A stretch of 64,000 bases of DNA from Pythium myriotylum (Eukaryota > Oomycota > Peronosporomycetes > Pythiales > Pythiaceae). Positions within the stretch are counted from its first letter, which is position 1, and every line of letters starts with the position of its first letter. The DNA is taken from the NCBI GenBank assembly GCA_023091665.1, contig JALJCQ010000018.1, positions 744,001 to 808,000 of the forward strand. The letters run 5' to 3'. A program made the translations under genes and the position numbers. The notes beneath the pieces were generated by a model that saw only the letters and a list, made by a program, of their open reading frames with translations, did not search any database and was not told the origin of the DNA. Shown here piece by piece: positions 9,391-20,026 of the stretch.

Positions 9391-11016
9391 ATGCTCACGA
9401 CCACGTCGCTCTACCTGCTCATGTTGGCCACACTGGTCGTCGTCGCGGCTTACGCCATCACCGTGAGCCGCAAGATGGGCGTCAACAACGTCGCCAACTT
9501 CCTCTCGGCCAAGAACTCGCAGACCTCGCTGCGTCTCGCCTGGTGCTTCTTCTCGGCTGGCATGGGCTCCTGGACGCTCTTCTCCTTCCCGGAGATCGGC
9601 GTCCTTGCCGGCTCGTGGGGCGTCATCGGCTACACGCTCTCTGGAGTCTGCGGTCTTGTTCTCATGGGGGCAAGTTCACTTGCGAGGTCTCGTTACATGA
9701 ATGTGTGGCTAACTGTAGTCGGGTACGATAGATTGTTGGTCCGTACACTCGTGAAGTGCTCGGTGATGGTGTCACGCTCAGCGACTTCATCTACGTTGTA
9801 CGTTGGCCGTTCGTCTCGCGATAGTTCAGGATGTTGTGGCTAACCTGGTCCTCTTCTACAGCGCTTTGGACGTGTGATGCAGAGCTACGTGTCGCTTGTC
9901 GCCGTGTTCTACCAGTTCATCTCGCTCGCGTCCGAGTTCACGTGCGTTGGGGATCTCGCTCAAGCGCTCGTGCCCAACGCCAAGCCGTGGGTCCCGATTG
10001 TCGCCGTGGCGGTCATCACCAACATCTACTTGCTCATCGGCGGTCTGCGCGCCAGTCTCGCGACTGATGTGTGGCAGGGCATCGGCGTTGTCTCGCTTGT
10101 GTTCATCGTTTGCATTGCGATGTTCGTGGACGTGGACATTCCGGCAGGCGCGTGGAAGGAGACGAACGTTGCGGCCTTCACGACTAGTGGCTTCGAGACG
10201 CTCGTCACACTCGTCATTGCTGTGTCGGCCTCCAACTTGTTCTTCACTGGCTACTGGCAGCGCGTGTTCTCGGCCAACGACGATAAGACGCTCTTCAAGG
10301 CCGTCGTGCTCGCGTGCTTGATCGTAATTCCGTTCACTGTCATTCTGGCATTGTCCGGTATGGTCTCGTACCTCGCGTACCCTCAGGAGCTCTACTTCTT
10401 CTCGATCCTCCTCCACATGGGCACTTTCTGGCAAGTGCTTGTCGCTATTGTGGTTGCTTCGCTCGCCAGTTCGGTTAGCGACTCGATTCAGATCGGTATT
10501 GCTGCCGAGCTTGTGACGAACTTCCCGTCGCTCACGATCAACCACGCTCGACTCATTTGCGGTATGAGATAGGCATCGACAAAGTTTTGGCTTCTTTTGT
10601 CTAATATGGAATGCTGTGCAGTTGTGCTCAACATCCCGGCAATCGCGATCGCCCTGAAGCACTACAATATCCTCAAGCTCTTCCTCATCGCCGACTTGCT
10701 CTGCACGGCCACGGTTGGTCCAATGCTCCTCGCTGCGTGGAAGCGTGCGCACTACATCGGTGCCATTGCGGGATGCGTGGCTGGCCTTGTCACGATCTTC
10801 GTCCACGGCGCTATCGTCAAGGGTTCGTTCGTGGGTGGCTTCGAGTGGTTCGTGCTTCCGGAGGGTCTCTACTCGTTCAACAGCATGATCACGTTCATCC
10901 TCGCGCTCATCATCCCGACGGCCACGACTATCGGCGTGTCGCTCGCTCTGCCGCCGCAGAAGGAGAGCCTGCGCAGCAAGTACATGCCGGCTGCCACGCC
11001 TGTCAACTACGTCTAA
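9391..11016 (+). CDS. Sodium:solute symporter (SSF) family transporter 1, 4 exons
   Basis: The spliced model is 9391-9669, 9732-9797, 9862-10561 and 10622-11016 (introns of 62, 64 and 60 bp), giving 479 aa. It is supported residue for residue by alignment with the downstream paralog: GLVLMG|IVGPY against GLVVLNLAGPY, DFIYV|RFGRVMQ against DFIHRRFGRVMQ, and RLIC|VVLN against RVIC|VALT. The first intron begins GGG|GCAAGT and ends TAG, a GC-AG intron. The hydrophobic protein has about 12 membrane helices, and motifs such as ASNLFFTGYWQRVFSANDDK are typical of the SSF/urea-DUR3-like branch. These proteins move small solutes (urea, sugars, amino acids and others) with Na+ or H+; the actual substrate is not predictable here. 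It is a tandem paralog of the next gene. Confidence 0.88.
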
Positions 11017-11504
11017 GTCGTTTGCTAAGACGTGTTGCTTTTCTTTGACTGGGTCTAGCAGCACCGGAAGAGAACATGAGACGGTGAGCCTTGAAGCAAG
11101 ACGTGGTTAATACACGTGATCCGGACTTTGGCTCCATTCTTGGGCACTATATCTCGCTATCCAACCACTAGCGAGACGAGTGGAGGATAATCGTCATCGT
11201 TTTCTTCACTCATCACTCCGATCAGTCGATATCATCTATTCCGCAAATTCAGTACTCACGCGCTTCTACCTGTATAATTAAATGCCTCAACTCAGAATTC
11301 TCCACTCCCCCCCAAACACCGATACGAATGGCGGCGTCGCACCTGTGAAACCACATAGAACACCCGGTCAGCAGCTCAAGAGTGGGTGGGTGTGTCACAC
11401 GCGAGTCACAATGTACTGACACCCGGCTCCTCCTCTTCGAGAGGGCGAGAGGGAATGCCTGGCGGCAGCCCACATCGCGTATCTCTCGAGACCACCAAGC
11501 CGCC
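11017..11504. other. Intergenic region between tandem symporters
   Basis: No gene is supported in these 488 bp. They must hold the terminator of the first symporter and the promoter of the second. A TATAATTAAAT stretch near 11273-11283 and a C-rich run near 11305-11315 are the only visible landmarks. Confidence 0.5.
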
Positions 11505-13189
11505 ATGGTGTCGCCCACGGGGCTCTACTCCGCCATGCTCGTGACGCTCGCCGCCGTCATGGTCTTCGCGATGCTCGTGAGCCGCAAACTGGAGATCGAC
11601 TCGCGCGACAAGTTCGTCTCGGCGAAGAACTCGCAGACGGCCATGCGCCTCGCGTGGTGTCTCTTCTCGGCGGGCACAGGCTGCTGGACGCTCTTCTCGT
11701 TCCCGGAGATCGGCGTGCTCGCCGGCTCCTGGGGCATCATCGGCTACACGCTCTCGAGCCTGCTGGGTCTCGTCGTGCTCAACCTCGCCGGCCCGTACTG
11801 CCGCGCCATGCTGGGCGAAGGGATGACCTTCGCCGACTTCATCCACAGACGCTTTGGGCGCGTCATGCAGGTCTACGTCGCGTGCGTCGCGATCTTTTTC
11901 CAGTTTATCTCGCTCGCGTCCGAACTCACTTGTGTCGGCGACCTCGCGCAGCTTCTCGCTCCGAAAGCGCGACCAGAGGTTCCAATTGTCGCGGTCGCCG
12001 TCGTGACGAACATTTATCTCGTGACCGGAGGTCTACGCGCAAGCTTGAAGACCAATGTGATTCAAGGAATGGCGGTGGTCACGCTGGTGATCGTCGTGTG
12101 CACGGCCATCTTCATTCACGTTGATGTGGCAGATGGATCATGGTCAACGACCCAGATCGCAGCCTTCACGTCGTCGGGTCTCGAGGTACTCGTGACGCTG
12201 TGCATCGCCATCACGGCCTCCAATCTCTTCCAGACCGGCTACTGGCAGCGCGTCTTCGCGGCGAACGATGACAAGGCACTGAAGCTCGCGTGCTGGTACG
12301 CGGCTTTCATTATCATCCCGTTTACGTTGTTCCTCGCCTTCGCCGGCATGGTCTCTTTCCTCGCATACCCCGAAGGCGTCTACCTCTTTTCCGTCCTAGT
12401 CGACATGGGCGCCTTCTGGCAGGTGCTCGTCGCCATGGCCGTCGCGTCGCTCGCCAGTGCCGTGAGCAACTCGCTCCAGATTGGCATCGTCGCAGAGATC
12501 GTCACCAATTTTCCGGCTATCAACTTGTTCTATGCGCGCGTCATTTGTGGTGAGTTTTTTTATTGTTGTTTGAACATGTCTCCTTTTCAGAAAAGCTGAT
12601 AGTCTTTGCTATTGTTTCAGTGGCGTTGACACTGCCTGCGATCGGCATTGCCCTCAAGCACTATAACATTTTGGACCTATTTCTCATCGCGGACCTGTTC
12701 TGCGCAGCGACCGTGGGGCCCATGCTCCTCTCCGTGTGGCCTCGTGCCCACTTCAAGGGCGCGATCGCCGGCTGCGTCGCAGGACTCGTCGTGATCTTCC
12801 TCTGCGGGTGCGGCGTTGAACGGTCCTTTGTTGGCGGCTTCAAATGGTTCGTGCTGCCCGAAGGACTCTACTCCACCAACAGCATGATCACCTTCGTGCT
12901 CGCGTTCTCTGTACCTATCATCGTTACCATCGTTGTCTCGATGTGGCTTCCACAACAAGAACTCCCTCCGATGCCCACGCTTCTGCCCACAGAAGAACCG
13001 GACGCGGCCGAAGAAGAAACGCCGTCCACTCCACCATTGCCCATGCCACCGACACCGCCGCTCCCAAGCTCCAGTATTATCCGCGCGTACGCTCCCCTGG
13101 AGACACCTCCACTTCCAGCACCTTCGGCGTACGCCCCGCGCGTGCCGCTCTTACCTTCGCTCTCAGTTGGAGTAGAAGAGCAGGCATGA
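11505..13189 (+). CDS. Sodium:solute symporter (SSF) family transporter 2, 2 exons
   Basis: The model is 11505-12549 and 12621-13189 (71-bp intron, donor G|GTGAGT), giving 537 aa. The ATG at 11505 opens MVSPTGLYSAMLVTLA, which aligns with the start of the upstream paralog; the frame upstream of it has no ATG. The membrane core is closely similar to transporter 1, including FSFPEIGVLAGSWGIIGYTL and ASNLFQTGYWQRVFAANDDK. Only the last of the three paralog introns is present, at the identical codon and phase. The C-terminus is extended by about 75 residues of Pro/Glu/Thr-rich sequence (for example PMPPTPPLPSSS) that transporter 1 lacks and that may bind partners or control turnover. The substrate is unknown. 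Confidence 0.88.
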
Positions 13190-13337
13190 GGGATGATATT
13201 TTCAATTATGTTGTGAAGGTACACTACAAACTTGCTGTCATTTCATGCGTTAGATCCTTTTGCCCATTGTTCTGACAACCCTTGCTGTCGCTTCCTCTCG
13301 GCATTCACTGAGCAGTGCGCTACCACTACGTAACCGC

Positions 13338-14166
13338 CTACACGGCTCGGAGGCGCTGAATCGTGAGAGGATCACCCGCACGGACGACACCTCTCAGCAC
13401 GTAAGCCAACACAAACGGGCTGGTTTGGTCTTTCTTGACGGTGATGACGTATCTCAAGGCATTCAAGGCGCTTGACACGGGATTCACGAAGGCACCATTT
13501 ACACAGAATGCGACAACCCCATCGGCACTCTCGAAGACTAGCTCGTACTCCCACCCGCTCAATATAGGGCCAAGGGTGATGATGTGTTGGGATGCATCGA
13601 GAACTGCGAGATGGGAATCCAGAGACACAGGGGACCATGCGAGATAGTGCCCGCCAAGTGTTGTGTTGAGACACGCTAGACGACCGACACTTGCAGGTAA
13701 GAACGCAGGTGCTGGAGGGGGCTTCGTCAATACCATCACCACCGAGAAGCATTTAAAGCTGAGAGTGTAATCAGTCGACCCCGCTGACTTTTTCCAGCTT
13801 AGTCGTGCCATGTATCTAGCCCCAGTGAACTACAGCGACACGCTTTCATTTAACACAAGAAAGAAATGCTCTTTCCGTAGAGTTACTTACGTACAAGTCC
13901 TCCAATTCCGACCCTATCCCACCAAGCCCACGCGCATTCCTAGATGTCGTAACGGACTTGTGTTTACCGGAAAAAGTCGTGCAGCGAGAGAATAGGAAAA
14001 GATTCACTCACCAGGTCTCACCAGTCTCTTCGTTCTTGACCCAGAACCCTGTCAGAGCGTCCCCCTCTTTGACAATTGCGGCGTGCAATTGTATCGTTGA
14101 GTTTTGCGAGTTCGAGTTTGCCGAGAACACGTTCCACGGCGAGAGATCCCCCATGCCACCGCTCAT
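13338..14166 (-). CDS. Unknown protein, 3 exons, beta-rich
   Basis: The proposed exons are 14166-14012, 13939-13891 and 13829-13338 (introns of 72 and 61 bp; donors GTGAGT and GTAAGT, acceptors CATCTAG and CTGTAG), giving 231 aa. An alternative is that only the last exon is coding, from an ATG at 13811 (157 aa). The first exon encodes STIQLHAAIVKEGD then FWVKNEETGET, which reads like beta strands of a jelly roll. The rest has alternating strands (WEYELVFESADGVVAFCVNG) and no signal peptide or membrane helix. I do not recognise the family. The phases of all three exons match without forcing, which is the main support for the model. Confidence 0.5.
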
Positions 14167-14380
14167 GTTGCCGACTGCCTCTTGGGATCACGAAAGATCG
14201 CAAATACCGGTTCGTTTCAGTGCATCTTCGGTTCATGAATCCTTGGAACAATCGCCGTCCTTGGAACATCCCCGCCCTGCGCGAAAACGTCACATCACAT
14301 TGCAACGGCACGTAACGACCAACCGATCGTATATTGATCTAAGAAAATTAATCGTACATTCTGCTTCGATGTCAGCAGCC

Positions 14381-14599
14381 TCAGAGGCGTAGCGAGCGGT
14401 CCTCAAAGACGCGATCCCAGCTGAGCCATTTCTTCGCGCCTGGGATTGCTCTCTCGAGGGCCACAACGATCAACTCCCCGAAATCATTGCGCTCTTTGCA
14501 ATTTGGTTGCACAGGAGCTGTCAATTTGGCTTGGACTGAGTGCCCGACGACGAATGTGGGCTTGGAGATCCTGAGTTTGGGGGCCGAGAGCCTTGACAT
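14381..14599 (-). CDS. Mini-protein with C-terminal LSWD motif (copy 1)
   Basis: This is an ATG-started 72-aa frame with no known domain. It ends with IPGAKKWLSWDRVFEDRSLRL. The same C-terminal pattern, (I/F)P-x-x-K-K/D-x-LSW-(D/E)-x-x-(L/F/V)-x-D, is found in the ORFs at 15430-15651 (minus) and 15111-15254 (plus). A shared ending in three otherwise different small ORFs within 1.3 kb argues that at least the motif is coding. The N-terminus is basic. The function is unknown. Confidence 0.45.
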   Translation of the reverse strand: MSRLSAPKLRISKPTFVVGHSVQAKLTAPVQPNCKERNDFGELIVVALERAIPGAKKWLSWDRVFEDRSLRL

Positions 14600-15110
14600 T
14601 GCCTTGATGCAAATTGCAACAATGTGGGGAGACGATAACCGCGACTTCTCTAGGGAGCTGCTTCGTTGAGAAGATAAGAAAGACCGCTTGATTCTGGCTC
14701 TTGTATCGCAATCGTACAGGTCTCATATCTCTGGTGGATTCTGGGCCCGATTTTTTGGAGTGATCTCTTCTCGAGCCAATCAAGTCGTTCAAGTGACGCG
14801 CTCTGCACCCATCGCAAACTTTTGCCGAAAACTCGCGTGATATCTGGTAGATCTCTGCATCTCTCCTTCGCTGCCGATGCTGGAAACCTCGAAGCTGACT
14901 GACTCAAACACGAGGTGGAGTGTGTAGAGACACTTCACCTCCTGTGTGAGTTGGGAGAGATCTCGAGATCTCTGGCGAGATTCAAAATGCCTCTACTTGG
15001 AACTACGCCATCACCATGAGCCCATGCCGCCCTCGGATGACTCTGCCACTCGTGCGTCTCTCATTCTCCAAATCTCCATCAAGCAACCAACTCCACTCAA
15101 GACTGCACAG
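14600..15110. other. Intergenic stretch within the LSW mini-ORF cluster
   Basis: About 510 bp with many short overlapping frames on both strands and no recognisable protein. GA-rich repeats such as GATCTCGAGATCTC near 14960-14975 are visible. Upstream exons of the neighbouring mini-ORFs could lie here but I found no convincing splice pair. Confidence 0.4.
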
Positions 15111-15254
15111 ATGCTCGCTTCGTCCGCCTCGCCCGTCGACTTCATGGACAGCCTGCTCCAGAGCGTTCAGAACGCGATCCCGGCGCTCAAGGACTTTCTC
15201 AGCTGGGAGAACGACCTCGAGGACCTCGGCCCGCTCGTGCCCGAGTGGTGCTGA
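15111..15254 (+). CDS. Mini-protein with C-terminal LSWE motif (copy 2)
   Basis: This 47-aa frame starts at the ATG at 15111 and runs MLASSASPVDFMDSLLQSV followed by QNAIPALKDFLSWENDLEDLG. The last 25 residues align with the other two LSW mini-ORFs, but this copy is on the opposite strand. The frame is open upstream to 14946 without a better start. The sequence could form an amphipathic helix (FMDSLLQSVQNAIPALKDFL). It is too short for family assignment. Confidence 0.45.
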   Translation: MLASSASPVDFMDSLLQSVQNAIPALKDFLSWENDLEDLGPLVPEWC

Positions 15255-15429
15255 GCGAGTCTCTAATCACGACTCCAATCGAGCAATCTATTTACCCCAT
15301 TCTCGCTCTCTCACCCGAGTCGAGTGGAAGGCAAACAATCAACGGATAAATCCTTCGCGTCCAACGCTATTCATTTCATACACTCTGATCTATCGTACAT
15401 GCATATCGTTAATCTATACTTCCTCGCTG

Positions 15430-15651
15430 TCACAGCGTCACGTCCTGGAGCTCCCGGTCCCAGCTGAGCCACTTCTTCAGTCGAGGGAAGGTCTTCTCCA
15501 TCCTGAGGACGAGTCGCTCTCCCTTGGTGCGCTTGGGCTCTCTCTGAACCACGCGTTTCTTCTCTTTATGCAGCGTGAGGCTCTGGCTCCGGTGTCGTGT
15601 GCTCGGGTCCTTGGGGAAGTAGCGTGGGTTTGTGCTGAGAATGAACTGCAT
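15430..15651 (-). CDS. Mini-protein with C-terminal LSWD motif (copy 3)
   Basis: This 73-aa frame starts at the ATG at 15651; the open frame extends upstream only to a GTG at 15687. It is strongly basic (KEKKRVVQREPKRTKGER) and ends FPRLKKWLSWDRELQDVTL, matching copy 1 over about 15 residues. There is no signal peptide or membrane segment. The basic stretch could direct nuclear or nucleic-acid association, but that is a guess. Confidence 0.45.
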   Translation of the reverse strand: MQFILSTNPRYFPKDPSTRHRSQSLTLHKEKKRVVQREPKRTKGERLVLRMEKTFPRLKKWLSWDRELQDVTL

Positions 15652-15905
15652 CTTGAGCTGCTCGTGGTTAGATTCGAACTGGTGCACTGAGTGGGCTCAC
15701 CGACGCCAGTGAACCCAAGCACCACGCACAGTTTCAGCGAGAAGCTTCTGACTCTTTATCCTCCTCTGGGTACAGGAGCCAGAAACTCGTGGACGAGTCA
15801 TCCTGGGTTCACTCAGAAAACAGACCTCGGATGTCGCGCCAGAAATCCAGATGAGATGTCATTCAGCATTTTGTGGGATGTGTTAACTCGTCTATTTTGC
15901 GGATC

Positions 15906-16838
15906 TTACTGTGGGGCGACGTAGCCCTCGAGCGTGACAGGCAGCGACGCGTTGCAGGGCACGAAGGCCGAGCTCTTGCTGGGCAGCGCGCAGTCCTGCG
16001 GCACGAACGGGCCAGTGGCGTTGAGCGACTCGGGCTTGGTGAAGCACGAGCGGATGGCCGAGAACGAGTTGGTGCCCGCGACGTTGGCGCAGAGCACCTG
16101 CACGTACTTGGGGTAGAGCGCCTGGATGGCGTCGACCGTGGTCACGGCCTCGGCGCTGGCGGCCCAGGCGTTGATCTGCGTGGTCGCGGCCTCGTGAACG
16201 GCGGCCGAGCTCAGCGTGGCCTCGAAGTAGTTGACGGCCGCCTTCTCCCAGTCGTCGCCGAACGCGTTGTAGCAGATGCCGTGCTTCTGGAACTCGTGGT
16301 TGTAGATCTCGCAGAGCGTGTCGTACGTGTTGCTCTGCGTCGGGTCGACCCACTTGGTCGCCATCTCGGCCAGCAGCGACGGCTGGTTCTTGGCGAAGTC
16401 GCCCGCGTGGTACGGGTGGTTCGAGATCGAATCGCTGACGTTGCAGCAGCCGGCGTAGCCGTCGTTGTAGTTGGGCCACAAGCCGTGGATCGTGAGCTCG
16501 CTCTTGACGACCTCGTTCACACACGCGACGCCGTTCGGGTACGGGTTGACGTTCTGGTGCGAGATGGTCGAGTCCACGCCGCGCAGCAGGTCGCGACAGA
16601 ACTGAGGCACGAAGATCTGCTCGAGGAGGAGGTAGTCGAAGTCACCCGGGCGCTGCTTCTTGGCGAGACAGGCCGGGTCACCCGTCAAACACGTCGGAGC
16701 GGCCTTGGAGTTGACGCAGATGTCCACGCACTGGTCCTTCGGCGTGGACTTGATCCAGCCGCCGAGGTAGTCGATGGCCGAGACAGGCTGGGCGACGGCG
16801 GCGAGCGCGGCGGCGGCGATGGCGAAGTTGGTGAGCAT
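15906..16838 (-). CDS. Secreted RNase T2 family ribonuclease 1
   Basis: This is a single-exon 310-aa protein. The first 21 residues (MLTNFAIAAAALAAVAQPVSA) form a signal peptide. Both T2 active-site boxes are intact: CAS I LTIHGLWPN at residues 115-123 with catalytic His118, and CAS II HEFQKHGIC at 181-189 with Glu182, Lys185 and His186. Many cysteines (about a dozen) suggest a disulfide-rich extracellular or vacuolar enzyme. RNase T2 enzymes cut single-stranded RNA via 2',3'-cyclic phosphates and serve in RNA scavenging or defence. It is a same-strand tandem duplicate of the gene at 17836-18771. Confidence 0.95.
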   Translation of the reverse strand: MLTNFAIAAAALAAVAQPVSAIDYLGGWIKSTPKDQCVDICVNSKAAPTCLTGDPACLAKKQRPGDFDYLLLEQIFVPQFCRDLLRGVDSTISHQNVNPYPNGVACVNEVVKSELTIHGLWPNYNDGYAGCCNVSDSISNHPYHAGDFAKNQPSLLAEMATKWVDPTQSNTYDTLCEIYNHEFQKHGICYNAFGDDWEKAAVNYFEATLSSAAVHEAATTQINAWAASAEAVTTVDAIQALYPKYVQVLCANVAGTNSFSAIRSCFTKPESLNATGPFVPQDCALPSKSSAFVPCNASLPVTLEGYVAPQ

Positions 16839-17835
<997 letters not shown>

Positions 17836-18771
17836 CTAGTTCGTAGGGGCAACGTAAGCTGGGAGCGTGATCGGCAGCGTGGCGTCGCACGGGATGAAGG
17901 CGGTGCTCTTGGTTGGCTCAGCGCAGTCAATCTGCTTGAAAGGCGCCGTGGCGTTCGAGATTTGCGGCTTCTCCCAGCACGAGCGGATGGCCGAGAACTG
18001 GTTCGTGCCCTCGACGTTCGAGCAGAAGACCTGGACCTTCTTGCTGTAAAGCGCCTTGACGGCCGCCACCGTCGTGGTCTTGGTCGTCTTGGCGATGCTG
18101 TTGATCCAGTAGGTGGCGTAGTTGAGCTTCGCCGCGACGTTGAGCGTAGCCTGGAAGTAGTTCACGGCCGCCTTCTCCCAGTTGTTGCCGAAGGCGTTGT
18201 AGCAGAGGCCGTGCTTCTGGAACTCATGGTTGTAGATCTCGCAGAGCGTGTCGTAGGCCGTGGCCTGGGTGGGGTCCACCCACTTGGCGGCCATCTCCTT
18301 GAGCAACTTGGGCTGGTTCTTGGCGAAGGCAGCAGCATCGAACGGCTTGTTGATGATCGTGTCGGTCACGTTGCAGCAGCCGATGTAACCGTCGTTGTAG
18401 TTGGGCCAGAGGCCGTGGATCGTGAGCTCGCTCTTGACGACCTGCGGCTCGCAGGCCACGCCCGTCGGCGCAGGGTTGACGTTCTGGTGCGAGATGGTCG
18501 AGTCCACGCCCTTGAGAAGGTCACGGCAAAACTGCGGCACGAAGAGCTGCTCGAGCACCATGTAGTCGTAGTCTCCTGGGCGCTGCTTCTTGGCGAGACA
18601 GGCCGGGTCACCCGTCAGGCACGTGGGCGTGGCCTTGGAGTTGACGCAAATGTCGACGCACTGCTGCTTGGGCGGCGTCGGCACCCAGCCGCCGAGGTAA
18701 TCGGTCGCTGCGGCGGGCTGAGCGAGGGCGGCGAGAGCCACGGCGGCGGTGTAGGCGACGGAGGCGAGCAT
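17836..18771 (-). CDS. Secreted RNase T2 family ribonuclease 2
   Basis: This 311-aa single-exon protein starts at the ATG at 18771, which places a signal peptide MLASVAYTAAVALAALAQPA at the N-terminus; a longer open frame upstream has no signal-like sequence. It is strongly similar to copy 1 throughout (WVDPTQ, YDTLCEIYNHEFQKHG and the cysteine spacing). CAS I LTIHGLWPN and CAS II HEFQKHGLC are intact, so it should be an active secreted ribonuclease. The C-terminal thirds of the two paralogs diverge most, and this copy is more lysine-rich there. That suggests different surface charge rather than different chemistry. Confidence 0.95.
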   Translation of the reverse strand: MLASVAYTAAVALAALAQPAAATDYLGGWVPTPPKQQCVDICVNSKATPTCLTGDPACLAKKQRPGDYDYMVLEQLFVPQFCRDLLKGVDSTISHQNVNPAPTGVACEPQVVKSELTIHGLWPNYNDGYIGCCNVTDTIINKPFDAAAFAKNQPKLLKEMAAKWVDPTQATAYDTLCEIYNHEFQKHGLCYNAFGNNWEKAAVNYFQATLNVAAKLNYATYWINSIAKTTKTTTVAAVKALYSKKVQVFCSNVEGTNQFSAIRSCWEKPQISNATAPFKQIDCAEPTKSTAFIPCDATLPITLPAYVAPTN

Positions 18772-20026
18772 CGTGTGTGCTGGTCGAGGCGAATTCGAGA
18801 ATGAGCAGAGCCGGCCGGTGTGCCGAGCCACTCGCTCCCTCCTCAAAGGTGACCACACACGCCACGCTGTCAGGAAACCTTGAAGCGGTCCGTGACCTCG
18901 GCGAGTTTGTAATTGACTTGATCGCTTGACTCTTTGAGCAGGGCCCACAGCTGGCGGGAGACGCTGTCATTCAAGGGCGGATGCCGGTTTTCCAATTGGA
19001 GGATCCTCTCTGGGATCGTGAAATCTGTGCCATCAGTCGGCAACAGCCGGTTGAGCAGATTCATGTGATTGGACATCCCCCATTCCGAGGTCACAATCAG
19101 ACGAGATCGTCTCTGAGATGGCTTCGTGGAAATTACACAAGAGCTGTAAGCTGTGCGAGGATCGGTGGCGATGCCGGCGATCGATAGGCACGCCTGTACG
19201 AGCTCACAGAAGCCATTAATGGAGACCGAGGCAGGGTCTCACTTCAGTCGACTGCTAAGTGAGACCGTGCATTCTCGCGATTCTCTGAAACCCTGCTGGC
19301 TGGCCGCTTGCTGATCTCGAGAGTTGCGGGAAGCTCTGGTTTCCCACCGAAGCGCCGTCGTTCCCTCGAGTCCCGAGCGTCAACAACACGAGCCTTCAAG
19401 TCCGACGAACCGAGTGTCCCCACGAGGTGACCAATAGCCAGAGGGTACGATCTGACTTGTTGTCTTGGAGTCAGAACGTAACCTGTCACAGTCTCGGGGG
19501 TATGATGCCTTCGACGCTCTCGAGCAGCGACGTGATCAACTGGTCGCCTTCTTCCATTCTGCTCTACGCGACAGCCCTCGCATGATGGCGCAGTCATCGT
19601 CACCCATCAACTCGCATCGGTGGCTCTTCCTGTGAGGGACACCTCTTGCCTATGGCGTGTACTGTAGCTCCTGAGCGGACCTCCCGTTGCGAGAGTCTTC
19701 CTGAGACCGGCGACGGGCACCCACTATCCACCATCGGGGGCAGCCGCCGGGTCCTCCTGCGACGCCAGAAGCTCACACCACTTGTCGAAAGATCCGGTGT
19801 TTGTTTCGTCGCGAAGTCGCCCAGTGCATAGATCGTAGGGATGTCGCAGCTCGCCGATGGTCCAATCCTCGAACGCGTAACCACCTGGCCTCACGCATCT
19901 CCAATGGCAGGATTATCGCGGTGGAACGGTTGTGATATGTTCCGCTTCGAAGCATGACCGTCCGGTTGTGTCGCATCTTGCGGCTCGACTTTCGACAGCC
20001 GCTCAGTCAGAATCCATCGCTCTCCG
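18772..20026. other. Intergenic region, one weak small ORF
   Basis: About 1.25 kb with no recognisable gene. The best candidate is a 68-codon minus-strand frame at 18870-19076, encoding NHMNLLNRLLPTDGTDF and onward. It has an ATG but no family resemblance and no upstream signal. The remainder shows short frames in all phases. It should contain the promoter of RNase T2 copy 2 (minus) and of the hydrolase-like gene at 20027 (plus). Confidence 0.5.
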
